This document shows positions 12,601 through 22,497 of a stretch of DNA of 64,000 nt, piece by piece (the first letter of the stretch is position 1; every line of letters begins with the position of its first letter). Position numbers and translations under genes: made by a program. The DNA comes from Nyssa sinensis (lineage: Eukaryota; Streptophyta; Magnoliopsida; Cornales; Nyssaceae): positions 4,463,440 to 4,527,439 of the forward strand of contig CM018048.1 in the NCBI GenBank assembly GCA_008638375.1, given 5' to 3'. Below the pieces are notes generated by a model. That model saw only the letters and a program-made list of their open reading frames with translations, did no database searches and was not told the DNA's origin.

Positions 12601-15600
12601 GTATCCTAGGTTCCATCAGCATTATAGGAAGGATACTTTTAGACCTGTTCATACACATGATAGGTATCCGGAAAGTTACTTTAGGAACTCTTCACAAAGA
12701 TATCACTACGATTCACCTAGGTATTTCCATGATGAGTTGATTTTCAATCAGAACTAATTGAGTCCTTCCTCTACTTGGACGAACCTTTGGGACACCGTTT
12801 TGTCAAGAACAAGAGGTGTGAAACATTTGTTTCCTCAACATTTAGGGAACGTGAAATTCAAGATTCTAAATTGTGGCCTAGTTCAATTGTTATCCCTAAC
12901 AAAATTAGTAGTAATTTTTACATGTTTGCTGCTTGTAGGGAAAAGTTTGCAAAATTTTCATTGATGAAATTTTTTCTATGAATGTGATTTTTGAATCTGG
13001 CGTTGAAAGAAACAAAACTAGAGGTCGAAACACATCCACAATCATATGTGGCAACTTGGAAAAATAATCCTCCTTTGATAGTCTTGGAGAGGTATCTAGT
13101 GCCAATCAAAATGGGTGAGTTATATTATGAAGATGTTTGGTGTGATGTCTTATTGGTCACGTCCTTCTTGGTCGTCCTTGGATGGATGTTTATGGAGTGA
13201 CTAAAAGGAAGGACAATGCCTGTCTTATTCAATGTCATGGTAAATCTATTTTGTTAAAGTAAAAGGTAGAGAACTGACACCCAAATCACCTTTGGTAGTG
13301 CCAAATCAGCAAGACCTCTCTAGTTTGTTCTCAATTGAATTCAAGAAAAAAATGAGACTAGTCGAGAGAATAAAAAGAAAGAACAACCTGGACCTTCTCT
13401 TCTTGTTTCTTGTAACCTTGAATCGAATTGTGAAGTTCCTAGGGTAGTTCCTAATAGTCCAAATGAGCAAATACTTTCTCTCTTAAATCAAACCGTGTGA
13501 ACATTTAGAAAGGATATTTGATCCTATGAGTGAGGAAATGAATCTTAACTTAATAACACGTGGAAAATAAAAGAATTTTTAATGAATCATTTGAACCTAA
13601 AATTGTCACACTTGTCCACCCAAGAGTCTATCTGTGATAGTTTGCTTGTTTCTACTTCTCCACATTGTGTTAGTGTATTTTTTTTGTATTTCCTTCCTCC
13701 ACAAAGGTTACATCTAAATCTATTGTTACATTTTCAACAATTCTTGAAATGGGACCCAATGCTTATTTACTTGACGTATCATTGGATTTAAATATTAGTT
13801 TAATTTTCAATATGGAGGACATGCTATCAAATTGAGGTACTTTGGAGCCTTGTTCTTGTAGGTGGAGTTACTATCTCTCTGATATCAAATCTGATGCCTC
13901 CACCACTCTCACAACAAACCATGGATCATGTGCAGTTTATTGTTGTTGGCTACGACATACATTCTGCACTTGACTATTTTCTTTTGTTTTCATGGTTAGA
14001 GATATTATTTTGCCTCCGCTTGTTGGGTTCCAATCTTTGTGTTTGGCCTTGAAAATTTGTGTCTTTTAAAGCAATTTCACCACCTCAACTCGCCGGAGTC
14101 AAGTTCTTTTCAGCCGGGGAGAAATGATGGGAAATGCAAAGGCATTGGAGGACTAATTTGGAATGAAAATTAGGGTTTAGAATTAATTATGGTTATTTTA
14201 GCAATTTTGGTAATTGTCACTATTTTGGTATTTTAAGGTTTATTTATTTTATTTAGGAGTTATTTTTATTTGGGTAATTTAATTAGGGTTTGCCTATTTG
14301 TAGGGATTGATGGTATGAGACAAGCAGACTTTTGGCATATTGAATAATACAGAATATCTCTCGCGTTTCTCTCTCTGTTTCGGATTTCTGTCTTCTCCCT
14401 CCCTCTCTCTTTCTTCATCTCTTCCCTCTTAGTTTCTTCTTGGTTTCTCTCTAGTCTCTACTTCTTCTCCTCTGATCTCCCTTCTTTCTCTTCCCTTTAT
14501 CATCCTACATAAGAACAAACTACTTTTTTGGTTGAGATGGTCATAGTGTGTTTTTTTTTTTTTCCTTCTTTCTTTTCCCATTCAATTTGTTAGCTTCTGT
14601 TGGTTCTATTAAAAAATAAGATAAAACATGCTTGTGAAACCTTGCAAAGTGTGGAATTTTAAGGCAAGAGTGGAATCTATTTTCCTTATTGTTCCTAAAG
14701 AAGACGGACAAATTTTTTCTACTTGCATTCATGTGTTCTAAGTCTGCTTCTTGATAGTTATCAACCTGTCCTCTATTTTGTGATCATAGCATACTGATGT
14801 GAACAAATTATTTGGATTGTTTTTTTCAGGATTTCAGAAACCCAGACCCACCAGATTGCTGCACGGAAGGAGAAGCAGTTGGAAACATTAAGAGCTGCCC
14901 TTGGAATAGGCACATCCGAACTTGACAATCAAAAGAAGCAGAGTAGCACTCTGTATTCAATTTCTGAAGAGAGTGGTGATGATGATAAACCAGGAAATAG
15001 CCAGAAAAGAGACCCTAGCGAAGATGGCGAGCTGCATGAGACAGATCTTAGAGATGAAACAGATGATATGAGAAAGGGTGTTAAAGTTAGGAAGAATGAA
15101 GGTGGAAGAGATGGGCTTGATGAGTCAAGAAGCCACAAAAAGCAAATAAGCAAAAAAAGAGGGCACGGGGATGATTCGTCTGATAGTGATAGCAGTGGGA
15201 CACATGTGAGGGGGCTTAAAAAGAAGCATTGGAAAAGTAATCAAGGGAGTGATTCCGAAAGTGATTTTGACATTGATGCTGGGAAGAAGAAGAATCGAAA
15301 ATCATCAAAGAAGCACAAGAAAAGTAGAAAGCATGACAGTGATGATTCCAAATCTGATGATGATGAGAGATATGAAAAAACTCGCAAGAGGCATGACTCA
15401 GATGATGCTGATTCTAGTTTTGACGAGAGCCCCAACCGTAATACTCAGAAGGAGAAGAAGCATCTGAAAATGGGCAGGCGACATGATTCAGAGGATGAAT
15501 CTGATGGTGATGTGGAAAATATGAAAAAGCAAGTTGAGAGAAAGAGGAATCAGCAGAGTGGAAGTCGCAGGGTAGAGAAGGTTTGATTCTGTTCCAAATG

Positions 15601-17124
15601 ATCCGAGGAAATTCAGCAGTGACAGACATGGGAGAAGTGACAGAAGGCATGATGTGGAAAGTGACTCTGATTACGACAAAGCAAAAAAACATGAAAAGAA
15701 GAAAATAGAAACTGAGTGGAAAGCAGCGGCATGATACTGATGAGAGAGATGAAAAAACTCGTAAGAGGCATGACTCAGATGATGATTATTCTAGTTTTGA
15801 TGAAAGCCCCAACCATAATACTCAGAAGGAAAAGAAGCATCTGAAGAAGGGCAGGGCGACATGATTCCAGAGGATGAATCTGATTCTGATGGTGATGTGG
15901 AAAATATGAAAAAACAAGTTGAGAGAAAGAGGAATCAGCAGAGTGGAAGTCGCAGGGTAGAGAAGGTTGATTCTGTTCCAAATGATCCGAGGAAAATCAG
16001 CAATGACAGACATGGGAGAAGCGACAGAAGGCACGATGTGGAAAGTGACTCGGATTATGACAAAGCAAGAAAACACGAAAAGAGGAAAATAGAAAAGAGT
16101 GAGAGGCAGCGGCATGGTACTGTTGAGGATGATCTTGATACTGGTTATGATGAGAAAATAGAGAAGAATCAGAGAAGTAGGAGACATGATTCGGAAGAGG
16201 ATGCCAGTGATGACAGTAAGAGCAATGATTTTCATGGGAGAAACAGTGACAGTGATTCAGGCAGCTGATTCTAGTGATTACAAACGTGAGAAGATGGAGA
16301 GGATTAAGTCCTTGGAGAAGAACCAAAGTGGTGGTGGAGATTATTTGGGTAGCAGAAGTGGGCACAAATCTAGTCGAGGAGATAAAGGATTTAGATCTAG
16401 TCCAGTTGAAAATGATAGTATTAGAAAAGAAAAACATGATCTTCACGGTGGTGATGATGGGTTGGACGCCTTTAGGAAATTAGAGGATCTGTACCAGTCA
16501 GGGAGAGAGACTGTGGATGGGTCCCGCTATGGGAGTCGAGAGATGATGAGGAATAAGAGGAAGGTTGATGATGTAAACCTGGATGAGCAGCCAGAGGCAA
16601 AGTTAAGAAGGTGGCATGTGGGGAAAGAGGTACAACACAGTGGGGAACAGCACAAGATTACTAAAATCGAATCTGAAACAGATATTAGATCATACAGGGA
16701 CAAGGATGATCAGAGGAGAGGTGATTACTCAAGGTTGAGTAGATCTGGAGGAGGGCGTGAGGATCAGAACATTGAACGTGGGGCCAGAATTCATAGTAGA
16801 GGTGATCCACATCGTGAAAGTAGGAGAAGTGATCGGGATCATGGAGAGCATGGAGGCAGAAGACATGGAAGGGATGAAGAGGAGCACAGGGGGAGATGGC
16901 ACACAAGTGATGAAGGGGTAACATATAGAAGGCATGGAAAAGATGAGGAGCGTTATCAGCCTGGAAGTAGAAGGCGTGGAAGAGAGGAGGAAGAAGGGCG
17001 TGGAAGTAGAAGAGATGAAAGGGATAGGGAGGTGGATTCCTCCAAGAGAGTTAAATATGATGATTCTCGGGCAAGTGAGAGAACCTATGATAATGACAGG
17101 CGTGATGGACGGAGCAGACGGTGA
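4494..17124 (+). CDS. Cwc21/SRRM2-like pre-mRNA splicing factor (two coding exons)
   Basis: Exon 1 is 4494-4834 and exon 2 is 14830-17124. The donor is AAAAG|GTAATA at 4835 and the acceptor TTTTTTCAG at 14821-14829. The join gives AG|G = Arg and keeps the frame into '[18 protein letters not shown]', the expected continuation of the family. The start is the ATG at 4494 ('[12 protein letters not shown]', the conserved N terminus); an upstream in-frame GTG is not used. The cwf21 domain is at about residues 54-101 ('[20 protein letters not shown]'). Yeast Cwc21 and human SRRM2 sit in the spliceosome near Prp8; a nuclear splicing role here is by homology. The long tail is rich in Arg, Asp, Ser, His and Lys (RS/RD-like). 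Oddities are the ~10-kb transposon-filled intron and the five apparent frame breaks in exon 2. A donor-like CAGACG|GTGAGA at about 17120 leaves open a further 3' exon. Confidence 0.88.
4835..5754 (+). other. 5' part of intron 1, no further gene seen
   Basis: Ordinary T-rich intron sequence after the donor. I see no open frames with family resemblance and no clear repeat until the LINE begins at about 5755. Confidence 0.6.
5755..7600 (+). pseudogene. Truncated LINE inside intron 1, split by a hAT MITE
   Basis: The part at about 5755-6189 encodes, in several shifted frames, the C-terminal part of a plant L1 ORF2 (pieces of 'LWKGIRKG', 'DEIRWN', 'FKVKSYY'). The part at 7009-7400 continues with '[11 protein letters not shown]', a zf-RVT finger ('IPNWCCMC', '[13 protein letters not shown]') and '[13 protein letters not shown]'-like sequence. 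The join across the MITE gives the conserved '[17 protein letters not shown]' reading once one copy of the target duplication is removed. A poly-T/poly-G stretch lies near 7420-7470. The 3' end has the family tail 'acttatcaaaaaataatc' near 7600. Many frameshifts; inactive. Confidence 0.8.
6190..7000. mobile_element. hAT-type MITE (811 bp) with perfect 8-bp TSD
   Basis: Perfect 8-bp target duplications ATTTGGAA stand at 6182-6189 and 7001-7008. The ends are perfect inverted repeats, CATAGTTGT on the left and ACAACTATG on the right, followed by GC-rich subterminal sequence on both sides and an AT-rich core. There is no coding capacity, so it is a non-autonomous hAT element. Confidence 0.92.
7632..8003 (+). 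repeat. 5' LTR of the intronic gypsy element
   Basis: 372 bp, TGATG...CATCA termini (5-bp inverted). It contains a (TC)n run near 7885-7905. It matches the 3' LTR along its whole length with many small differences. The PBS starts three bases downstream. Confidence 0.88.
8007..8019 (+). other. Primer-binding site (initiator tRNA-Met type)
   Basis: TGGTATCAGAGCC, the standard plant LTR-element PBS, three bases after the 5' LTR. Confidence 0.9.
8430..10013. mobile_element. Single copy of the Mutator-like foldback-arm family, split by a hAT MITE
   Basis: The stretch starts ATGGTCACGATAGTGG and resumes after the hAT insertion with GGTGTAACAATATTGGGAG. It ends with ACGGCCGATATTTAATATCAT at 10013. 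Its landmarks match, in order, those of the right arm of the 18-19.7 kb foldback structure. No target duplication could be recognised around this copy. Confidence 0.7.
8452..9041. mobile_element. hAT-type MITE (590 bp) nested in the foldback-arm copy
   Basis: The 8-bp target duplication is GGTGTAAT at 8444-8451 and GGTGTAAC at 9042-9049 (7 of 8). The ends are CTATAAAGCATGGACAC and, reverse-complemented, CTAAGAAGCACGGATAC. The subterminal regions carry repeated 'cggacac/cgtgtc' motifs. The related uninterrupted element at 18.97 kb reads across this point (GGTGTAACAG), which confirms the insertion site. Confidence 0.85.
10980..12365 (-). repeat. LTR-like block in antisense orientation with GTCGACTG motif cluster
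   Basis: On the minus strand this block carries a TATA-like 'gggctataaatagagg' (complement near 11500). A cluster of about ten variants of CAGTCGACTGG lies at 11590-11920. A 'gatttacgatgttcgg' stretch near 11090 resembles the terminal part of other plant LTRs. I could not fix the ends, so this is either a solo LTR or an LTR fragment nested in the intronic gypsy element. Confidence 0.5.
12480..13840 (+). pseudogene. gag-pol remnants of the intronic gypsy element
   Basis: Broken frames include an Arg/Tyr-rich stretch (12518-12757), a segment preceding the catalytic region (12775-12981), '[11 protein letters not shown]' with '[13 protein letters not shown]' near 13165-13260, and the integrase-terminal motif '[11 protein letters not shown]' near 13752. 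Frameshifts and stops are frequent. The RT, RNase H and most of integrase are absent between about 13300 and 13740. Confidence 0.75.
14113..14512 (+). repeat. Polypurine tract and 3' LTR of the intronic gypsy element
   Basis: The purine tract 'gccggggagaaa' (14113-14124) is followed by the LTR at 14125-14512. Its right end CATAA differs from the canonical CATCA of the 5' LTR by one base and abuts the GAACA target duplication. The host intron then continues for about 300 bp to the acceptor at 14829. Confidence 0.88.
14830..17124 (+). CDS. Exon 2 of the Cwc21-like gene: RS/RD-rich tail with tandem duplication and frame breaks
   Basis: The family frame runs open to a TGA at about 15584. After that, coding-like sequence continues in two other frames (15861-16268, then up to 17124). 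Aligning the two copies of an internal duplication and following the repeated His-Asp-Ser motifs, five single extra bases explain every frame change: the T-run at 15582-15584, somewhere in 15709-15722, the G-run at 15854-15856, the CC at 15867-15868, and about 16266. All five are +1. No stop is caused by a base substitution. The final ~290 codons keep a clean RS/RD-rich composition ending '[11 protein letters not shown]'. Either the tail is freshly broken or these are sequence or assembly errors in a tandem repeat; I lean to the latter. Confidence 0.75.
15372..16127 (+). repeat. 377-bp in-gene tandem duplication in exon 2
   Basis: The first unit starts at 15372 (ATGAAAAAACTCGCAAGAGG) and the second at 15749, a period of 377 bp. 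The copies share long blocks such as 'agtggaagtcgcagggtagag' but differ by scattered substitutions and an in-frame 6-bp insertion near 15883. This argues for a true duplication of some age rather than a pure assembly copy. The period is not a multiple of three because of the single-base insertions described for exon 2. Confidence 0.85.
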
Positions 17125-18023
17125 GACTGAAGCTAACTGCTCATTAAAAAAATGGTGAGTTTAGACTAAACATTTTACTTAAACATAGTTGAATTCCTCC
17201 AACATCTGTTCTGGGTTAGGAAGCATGTGTTTTAGGTGAAGATGTTAATGGCCTCAAGTTTTGTTGGTTTATTTATCAGTGTTTTGGATTTGGTTCTCTT
17301 TTTTGTGTGCTTTGTATGGACTTGCTAGTGCTGTTGGTCAACGATAATAGATATGCGAGTCAACAATTAATTGTCTTTGTTTGGAACTCAATTGAAAGCT
17401 GTGAGTCTTCTAGAAATGCACACTACTGATTTTGATTGTTGTTGATCCTTTAACTGCTGCGAATTTCTATGCAATGCTTGGTTGTACAATACTTTTATTC
17501 TTTGTAGTATCAAATCCTTGCCATGTTATAAAGAAAATGTATTTATTTATTTATTTTGAAGAAACATATTTTTTCAACAAAATGCTTGGCGAACGTTGCA
17601 TTTCGCCATGGCACTTCAAATTCCCAATTGGTAGGGAAACCCAAGAGACCTCCCTCAGTGCTTAATGACATTATTAGAGAGGATATGCAGGAACTAATTA
17701 TGTCTGTGTATGATATATTATGAACCTTTGTTTTTAAATGAAACAGTAGGGGGTACATGCCAAATTTCGGCTTCCTTGCGACAAAAAGGAAAAGAGACCT
17801 TTCTTTATTGAATCAATGAAAGCCTTTCTCTCCTCCTTTTTTTATTATTCGTTATAAACCTAGTTTTCTATCTATCTGTGTACTATATATGGATGTGCAT
17901 CAATTGTACTCATCATTTTCCTTTCCCATGAAGTCCCTTGTATACATACTCTATCCTCTCTTCCTATTGATGAACTATCATGGACATAGTAGTGATCTGA
18001 TTTCATCAACTTGTTCAGCAACA
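17125..18023 (+). other. Downstream region of the Cwc21-like gene
   Basis: Probable 3' UTR or intron sequence. The stop at 17122-17124 is followed by T-rich sequence with no recognisable coding region. A donor-like motif sits near the stop, so a spliced 3' UTR is possible. Confidence 0.5.
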
Positions 18024-18035
18024 ATGCTCTGCAAC

Positions 18036-18771
18036 ATGGTTTTAAATAACGGTCGTTATATTACGTATCGGCCAGTTACGTATCGGCTTTTTTGACTATC
18101 CAATACCGGCACGGGCCGATATATTAGTGTGACAAATTTACAGTTGTATTGGCCAATACAGGCCATTATAGGACTGGTACGACTGTTTTAAGTTTTTTTT
18201 TCTTCAAAATTTAATTTTTTTTAATTAATTAATTTAATTTTTTGCATAATTCTTATGATTTCTATTTTTATAAGATTTATATACAAGAGAGATAATTAAC
18301 AAAATAATCTAAAAAAATTGAAATGAGTTATCAAAACATTCGGGTCAATACGAACTCAAAAAGGTGTCTAGGCCTTTAAATTTTTAAAATTTTTGTATTC
18401 TATAACTAATCACACTAAATTGATTTTCATGCTTATAATAATTTTTTTGTTATTATTTATATTATTTGTTGTTAGGTTATTCAAATTAAATGATACTTCT
18501 TATTAGTTCAACTTTAAAAAATTCATATAAAATAATAAAATATATTCTTAAGTGTTGTTTATAAGAAAAGTATTTTTTAGGTGTTAGAAAAATGAAAAAT
18601 AATAGTAAAATATATTAAAATGTGATAATTGTAGTCAAGATATGTTTATCAGTGATTTTTAAGAGATTTGCTAGTATTTAAAAAAAAATTCACGGTTGAG
18701 GTTTCTGATTCTCGTTACAAATGATCCGATACTCCCAATATTGTTATACCGCGACCGAGATTTAAATCCAT
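18036..18771. mobile_element. Mutator-like MITE, copy A (left arm of foldback)
   Basis: 736 bp with a perfect 10-bp target duplication GCTCTGCAAC at 18026-18035 and 18772-18781. The ends are ATGGTTTTAAATAACGGTCG and, reverse-complemented, ATGGATTTAAATCTCGGTCG, so each arm has its own terminal inverted repeat. The TSD length and A/T-rich core fit a non-autonomous Mutator-like element. No coding capacity. Confidence 0.85.
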
Positions 18772-18794
18772 GCTCTGCAACCCTCCACCATCGA

Positions 18795-18900
18795 ACTTTA
18801 GCTTGAATGGTATTACATCTAGCTTCCATAGAGGTTGAGGGTTCAAGTCCCAATTGGGACGTAGTGGGTGTTTATGTGGGTCTTACCTATCAAAAAAAAC
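18795..18900 (+). mobile_element. tRNA-derived SINE in the foldback loop
   Basis: A-box-like TAGCTTGAATGG lies at 18799-18810 and B-box GGTTCAAGTCC at 18840-18850. The end is 'cttacctatcaaaaaaaa'. Similar sequences flank it (CTCTGCAACCCTCC before, CTTTGCAACCTCCC after), a plausible imperfect target duplication. Short, non-coding, Au-SINE-like. Confidence 0.65.
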
Positions 18901-18928
18901 TTTGCAACCTCCCCTCCCCCTCCCGTTC

Positions 18929-19678
18929 ATGGATTTAAATTGTGGTCGTGGGATACGAATCGGTCGCGGTGTAACAGTATCGGGTCATTCGTAACGAGAA
19001 TCAGAAATCACAACCGTAAATTTTTTTCAAACACTGGCAAATCTCTTAAAGTCACTTGATACACATATCTGGACTACAATTATCACATTTTAATATTTTT
19101 TACTATCATTTTTTAATTTTCTAACATCTAAAAAATATTTTTCTTATAAAAAACACTTAAAAAGATATTTTATTAATTTATATAAATTTTTTAAAGTTAA
19201 ACTAATAAGAAATATATTTAATTTTAATAAAATTATAACAAGTAGTATAAATAATAACAAAAAATAATTATAAGCATAAAAATCAATTTAGTTGATTAGT
19301 TATGAATAAAAAAAAATTAAAAATTTTGAGGCCAAGAGGTCTTTTCGAGTGTGTATTGACCCGAATGTTTTGGTAACTAATTTCAATTTTTTTGGATTAT
19401 TTTGTTAAATATCTCTTTTTTATATAAATCTTATAAGAATAGAAATCATAAAAATTCTGTTGAAAAAAAGTAAAAGAAAATTAAAAATTTGAAAAAAAAA
19501 AAAAAACTTAAAGCTGCCGTAACAGTCTTAGTAATGGCCGTAACGGTTTGTAATAGTCATAACGGACGTATCAGCCGATACGGCTGTGAATTTTAGTCAC
19601 ACCGATATATTGGCCAGTGTCGGTATTGGAGGGTCAAAAAATCGATACGTAACATAACGACCGTTATTTAAAACCAGT
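18929..19678. mobile_element. Mutator-like MITE, copy B (inverted right arm of foldback)
   Basis: It starts ATGGATTTAAATTGTGG and ends CGACCGTTATTTAAAACCAGT. It is the reverse complement of copy A along nearly its full length, with a loop of only about 160 bp, so the pair can form a very long hairpin. After its end comes ATGCTCTCCAACAT, a near copy of the motif flanking copy A. Confidence 0.85.
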
Positions 19679-19833
19679 ATGCTCTCCAACATATAGCATT
19701 GGTGTTTGCTAGATCTTTCTTTATGTTCAGCGGTCTCCCTAAACATCCCTAAAAAACACATTGGAAAGGATCAGTTCTGAATGAAGCTAAAAGCAAAGGA
19801 TACAGAAAAGGTGGTCTCATATGCCTTGGTCCT

Positions 19834-19864
<31 letters not shown>

Positions 19865-19975
19865 AAATTTTCTACTAATTCAATTTCTTGGCTTTTTGTG
19901 TCTTTTCCTCTTTAAAAAATCCGGGTTTTGTTCCATTTATTTTTCATTCTTTTAGATTTCTTTTTTTTTTTTGTT

Positions 19976-20201
19976 GGGTAATGCTTTTAAGAGCTCGTTT
20001 GCATATGCGAACGAGTCTTTTATCCATTTGATCATTTAGGGGTAAGAGTTTTATTCAATACAACCACTTCAATATCAAATAGGGATAAGAGTTTTATTCA
20101 ATACAACCACTTTCAATATCCAAATTCATCCCAATCCCTAAGTGATCTAATGGACAAGAGACTTGTTCGCATATGCAAATGAGCTCTTAATAACATTACC
20201 C
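19976..20201. mobile_element. Small MITE (226 bp) with ~43-bp inverted ends
   Basis: The left end is GGGTAATGCTTTTAAGAGCT and continues CGTTTGCATATGCGAACGAG. The right end, reverse-complemented, is GGGTAATGTTATTAAGAGCT and continues CATTTGCATATGCGAACAAG. The core is a tandem pair of a ~45-bp unit ('taagagttttattcaatac'). Poly-T flanks hide the target duplication. Confidence 0.75.
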
Positions 20202-20339
20202 TTTTTTTTTTCAAAAAATGATTTCTTTTGATTTCCTATAGTTTCCTCTTCCTTCCTCAGTGTTTCTGTTAAGACAGAATTATTAACTTGTCCAACCAAA
20301 CAATTTTCTCTCAGATAATTCAGTTGCTCTTATATCACA

Positions 20340-20677
20340 ATAATTGCATAGATTAATGACAAACTTCAAAGACCACCAACAAACCCCCCCCCCCAAAAAA
20401 AAAATAATAAAATAAAATAAAATAAAATAAAAAGGAAGAAGAAAGAGACGGTTCTGTATTCTTTGTTTACATTATTCTTTTGGGAGTTATGAATGTATGC
20501 CTATAGAATTATGCTTCTCATGTTTATGTATAATTGCATAGATTAATAACAAACTTCAAAGACCACAAAAAAAGAAGGAAGAAGAAGAAAGAGACTGTTC
20601 TGTATTCTTTGTTTACATTATTCTTTTGGGAGTTATGAATGCACGCCTATAGAATTATGCTTCTCAAGTTTATGTAT
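20340..20677. repeat. Direct tandem duplication of about 150-190 bp
   Basis: Two adjacent copies share 'attgcatagattaat', 'gtattctttgtttacatta' and 'cctatagaattatgcttctc'. The first copy is longer because of a C-run, A-run and AAAAT-type repeat near 20383-20432. Confidence 0.8.
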
Positions 20678-20679
20678 TA

Positions 20680-22430
20680 CTGCTTACATGACACCGTCCC
20701 CCATACCCCTCCCCCTTTTCATGTGTGTTTATTGTGTTGGGGGTGGTTAGTTTTTGAATACTTTTTTCTGAGGAGTGCTTTTCCTGATTACGTTTGAATG
20801 GTGGTGGTTGGTTCAGTGCTGCTGTTATGTCAACGCCAGCCACTCACAAGCCATTGGCAAGTTAGAGCTGGATCATGGATGCCATGTTTGATGAAAGTGG
20901 AGGATTGTGACGGAGATAATACATTGTATGAAAGCCTGTAAAACTCATCTGCTCTTTTGCATTGACAAATTGATTGAGCCTAGTTGAAGTTTTTTCCGCC
21001 CCTTCTGTTATGTATTGTTTTATGTAATAATACTGTTACCAGAATACTGATTGCTTACTGTCATGAACTTATTGCCTTTTCCTTTTCCCCCCTTCTTTTT
21101 CTATTGCTTAATGAGTTCTACAGAATTCAGGGTGTGTTTTTAGTTTGTTCAGATTCAATGGGAGTGTTACTAAGAGCTGCTGTTTACAGAATTTCATTCA
21201 TCTTGAATTGTGACTATATTTCTTTGGTATTAAAAGATGCAGAATGTTGATTGGATGTGGGATAAGCACTGCCATATGTACACGGCCACAGAGACTGTTC
21301 TGAATCATCTTTTTACTTCATTGGTGGGAATGTATCCGTTGATTTTCCTGGTAGCCATCCGTCATGTTTTGTGGCATTTCAGTCAAAAGAATTAATTCTA
21401 TAAATTATGCAGTTGCAGGTTGTGACTTCTACTGTTTCACACTGCTAAACCAGTGGGAGTCGAGAGGAAATTTCTGTTGATATTACAGAAGTTTTCTTGT
21501 TAAACTTTCAGTACTAGGAGGCTAATACATCTATGTCTGATTCAGGCTTGTTATTGCCAATTTATTTGTCACATCATCTCAACCTCTGTTGATGAGACAT
21601 GTATTTAACTGAGTGGTTATCTGCCGTGCGATTTCTGGATTCTTACATCACCCTCATGTTAGGTTATAAAGGTAGTTTGTTCTTAGATTTAGGGTGGGTG
21701 TGGGAGGGCACTCCTCGATACTTGAACATGTCAATTGTATGTTTGATAGCATCTTCTCAACCTGGATATCTTCAGTGCCATTTCCGGATTGTAGGAGATG
21801 ATCCCGATTTCAACTATTACATGGTCCTGGACATTAAAGGAGGTGGGTGTGGTAGGTAGGACACCCCTTGATAGTTGAATAGGTCTATTGTATATTAAGT
21901 GACTTTTCCATCCAAATTGGGCTAATGCAGAAAATGTTAGGCACCTGAAAAATTATTCATTGGTCTGTCTTGGGCCAAATATGTGGACTACTTGCTGATG
22001 TGTCTAATGCTTATTGGTTGCACCCAGGGGTGATGAATCATCCTGCCAGACAATTCAGCACAAGAATAGGGATTAATCTTGGTTATTGTTGAATCGAATC
22101 AGACATTCATTTTAGGATGTCAATTAGTTTGTCTCAGCATCCCATATCTAATTGGCATCCATTCAAGTTGCTTCTTTAAGGAATGAATAACCACTTGAGC
22201 TAGACGATTTCATAGTTTGTATTGAACCTTTCAAGTCGCGTTACAGGGACTAATTGGACTGAGCTGCATGGTGCTCCCCAAAAATTGAACTTAATGCACC
22301 AGCAATAGGGTCTTCTCTTTTTCATTTTTAAAGACAAACATTAGCAGACGTCTTGATCTTGAGTCTTGACCAAGCGATAACTTTGGACCTTTCGAATTGC
22401 AAACCAAAAGGGGGCCAGTTGATCCAACAG
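20680..22430. other. Intergenic region, nothing firm
   Basis: 20815-20930 could be a 3' exon of the upstream gene, but no frame supports it. Two related stretches 'gtgggaggg/ggtgtggtag' (21699 and 21843) look like a weak duplication. No coding family recognised. Confidence 0.4.
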
Positions 22431-22440
22431 TAGAATAAAA

Positions 22441-22460
22441 ATATATATATATATATATGT

Positions 22461-22496
<36 letters not shown>
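22441..22496. repeat. (TA)n and (TG)n microsatellites
   Basis: (TA)n at about 22441-22458, followed closely by (TG)n at about 22465-22495. Confidence 0.95.

Positions 22497-22497
<1 letters not shown>

Larger units (their letters stand above)
7632..14512 (+). mobile_element. Complete but decayed Ty3/gypsy LTR retrotransposon in intron 1
   Basis: Target duplications GAACA lie at 7627-7631 and 14513-14517. The LTRs (7632-8003 and 14125-14512) begin TGATG; the left one ends CATCA and the right one CATAA. The primer-binding site TGGTATCAGAGCC (initiator tRNA-Met type) is at 8007-8019 and a purine tract is at 14113-14124. Remnants of coding sequence sit at 12480-13840: a protease-to-RT linker with '[11 protein letters not shown]', and the far end of pol with '[17 protein letters not shown]'. 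Most of RT, RNase H and integrase is gone. The space between is filled with later insertions. The element is in the sense orientation of the host gene. Confidence 0.9.

Noticed and set aside
15241..16935. Antisense and alternative frames in the Cwc21-like exon 2
   Set aside because: They mirror the Asp/Ser/Arg-rich repeats of the sense frames and have no independent support.
18036..19678. A microRNA precursor
   Set aside because: The inverted arms are hundreds of bases long and are transposon copies with a TSD; siRNA production is possible but it is not a MIR gene.
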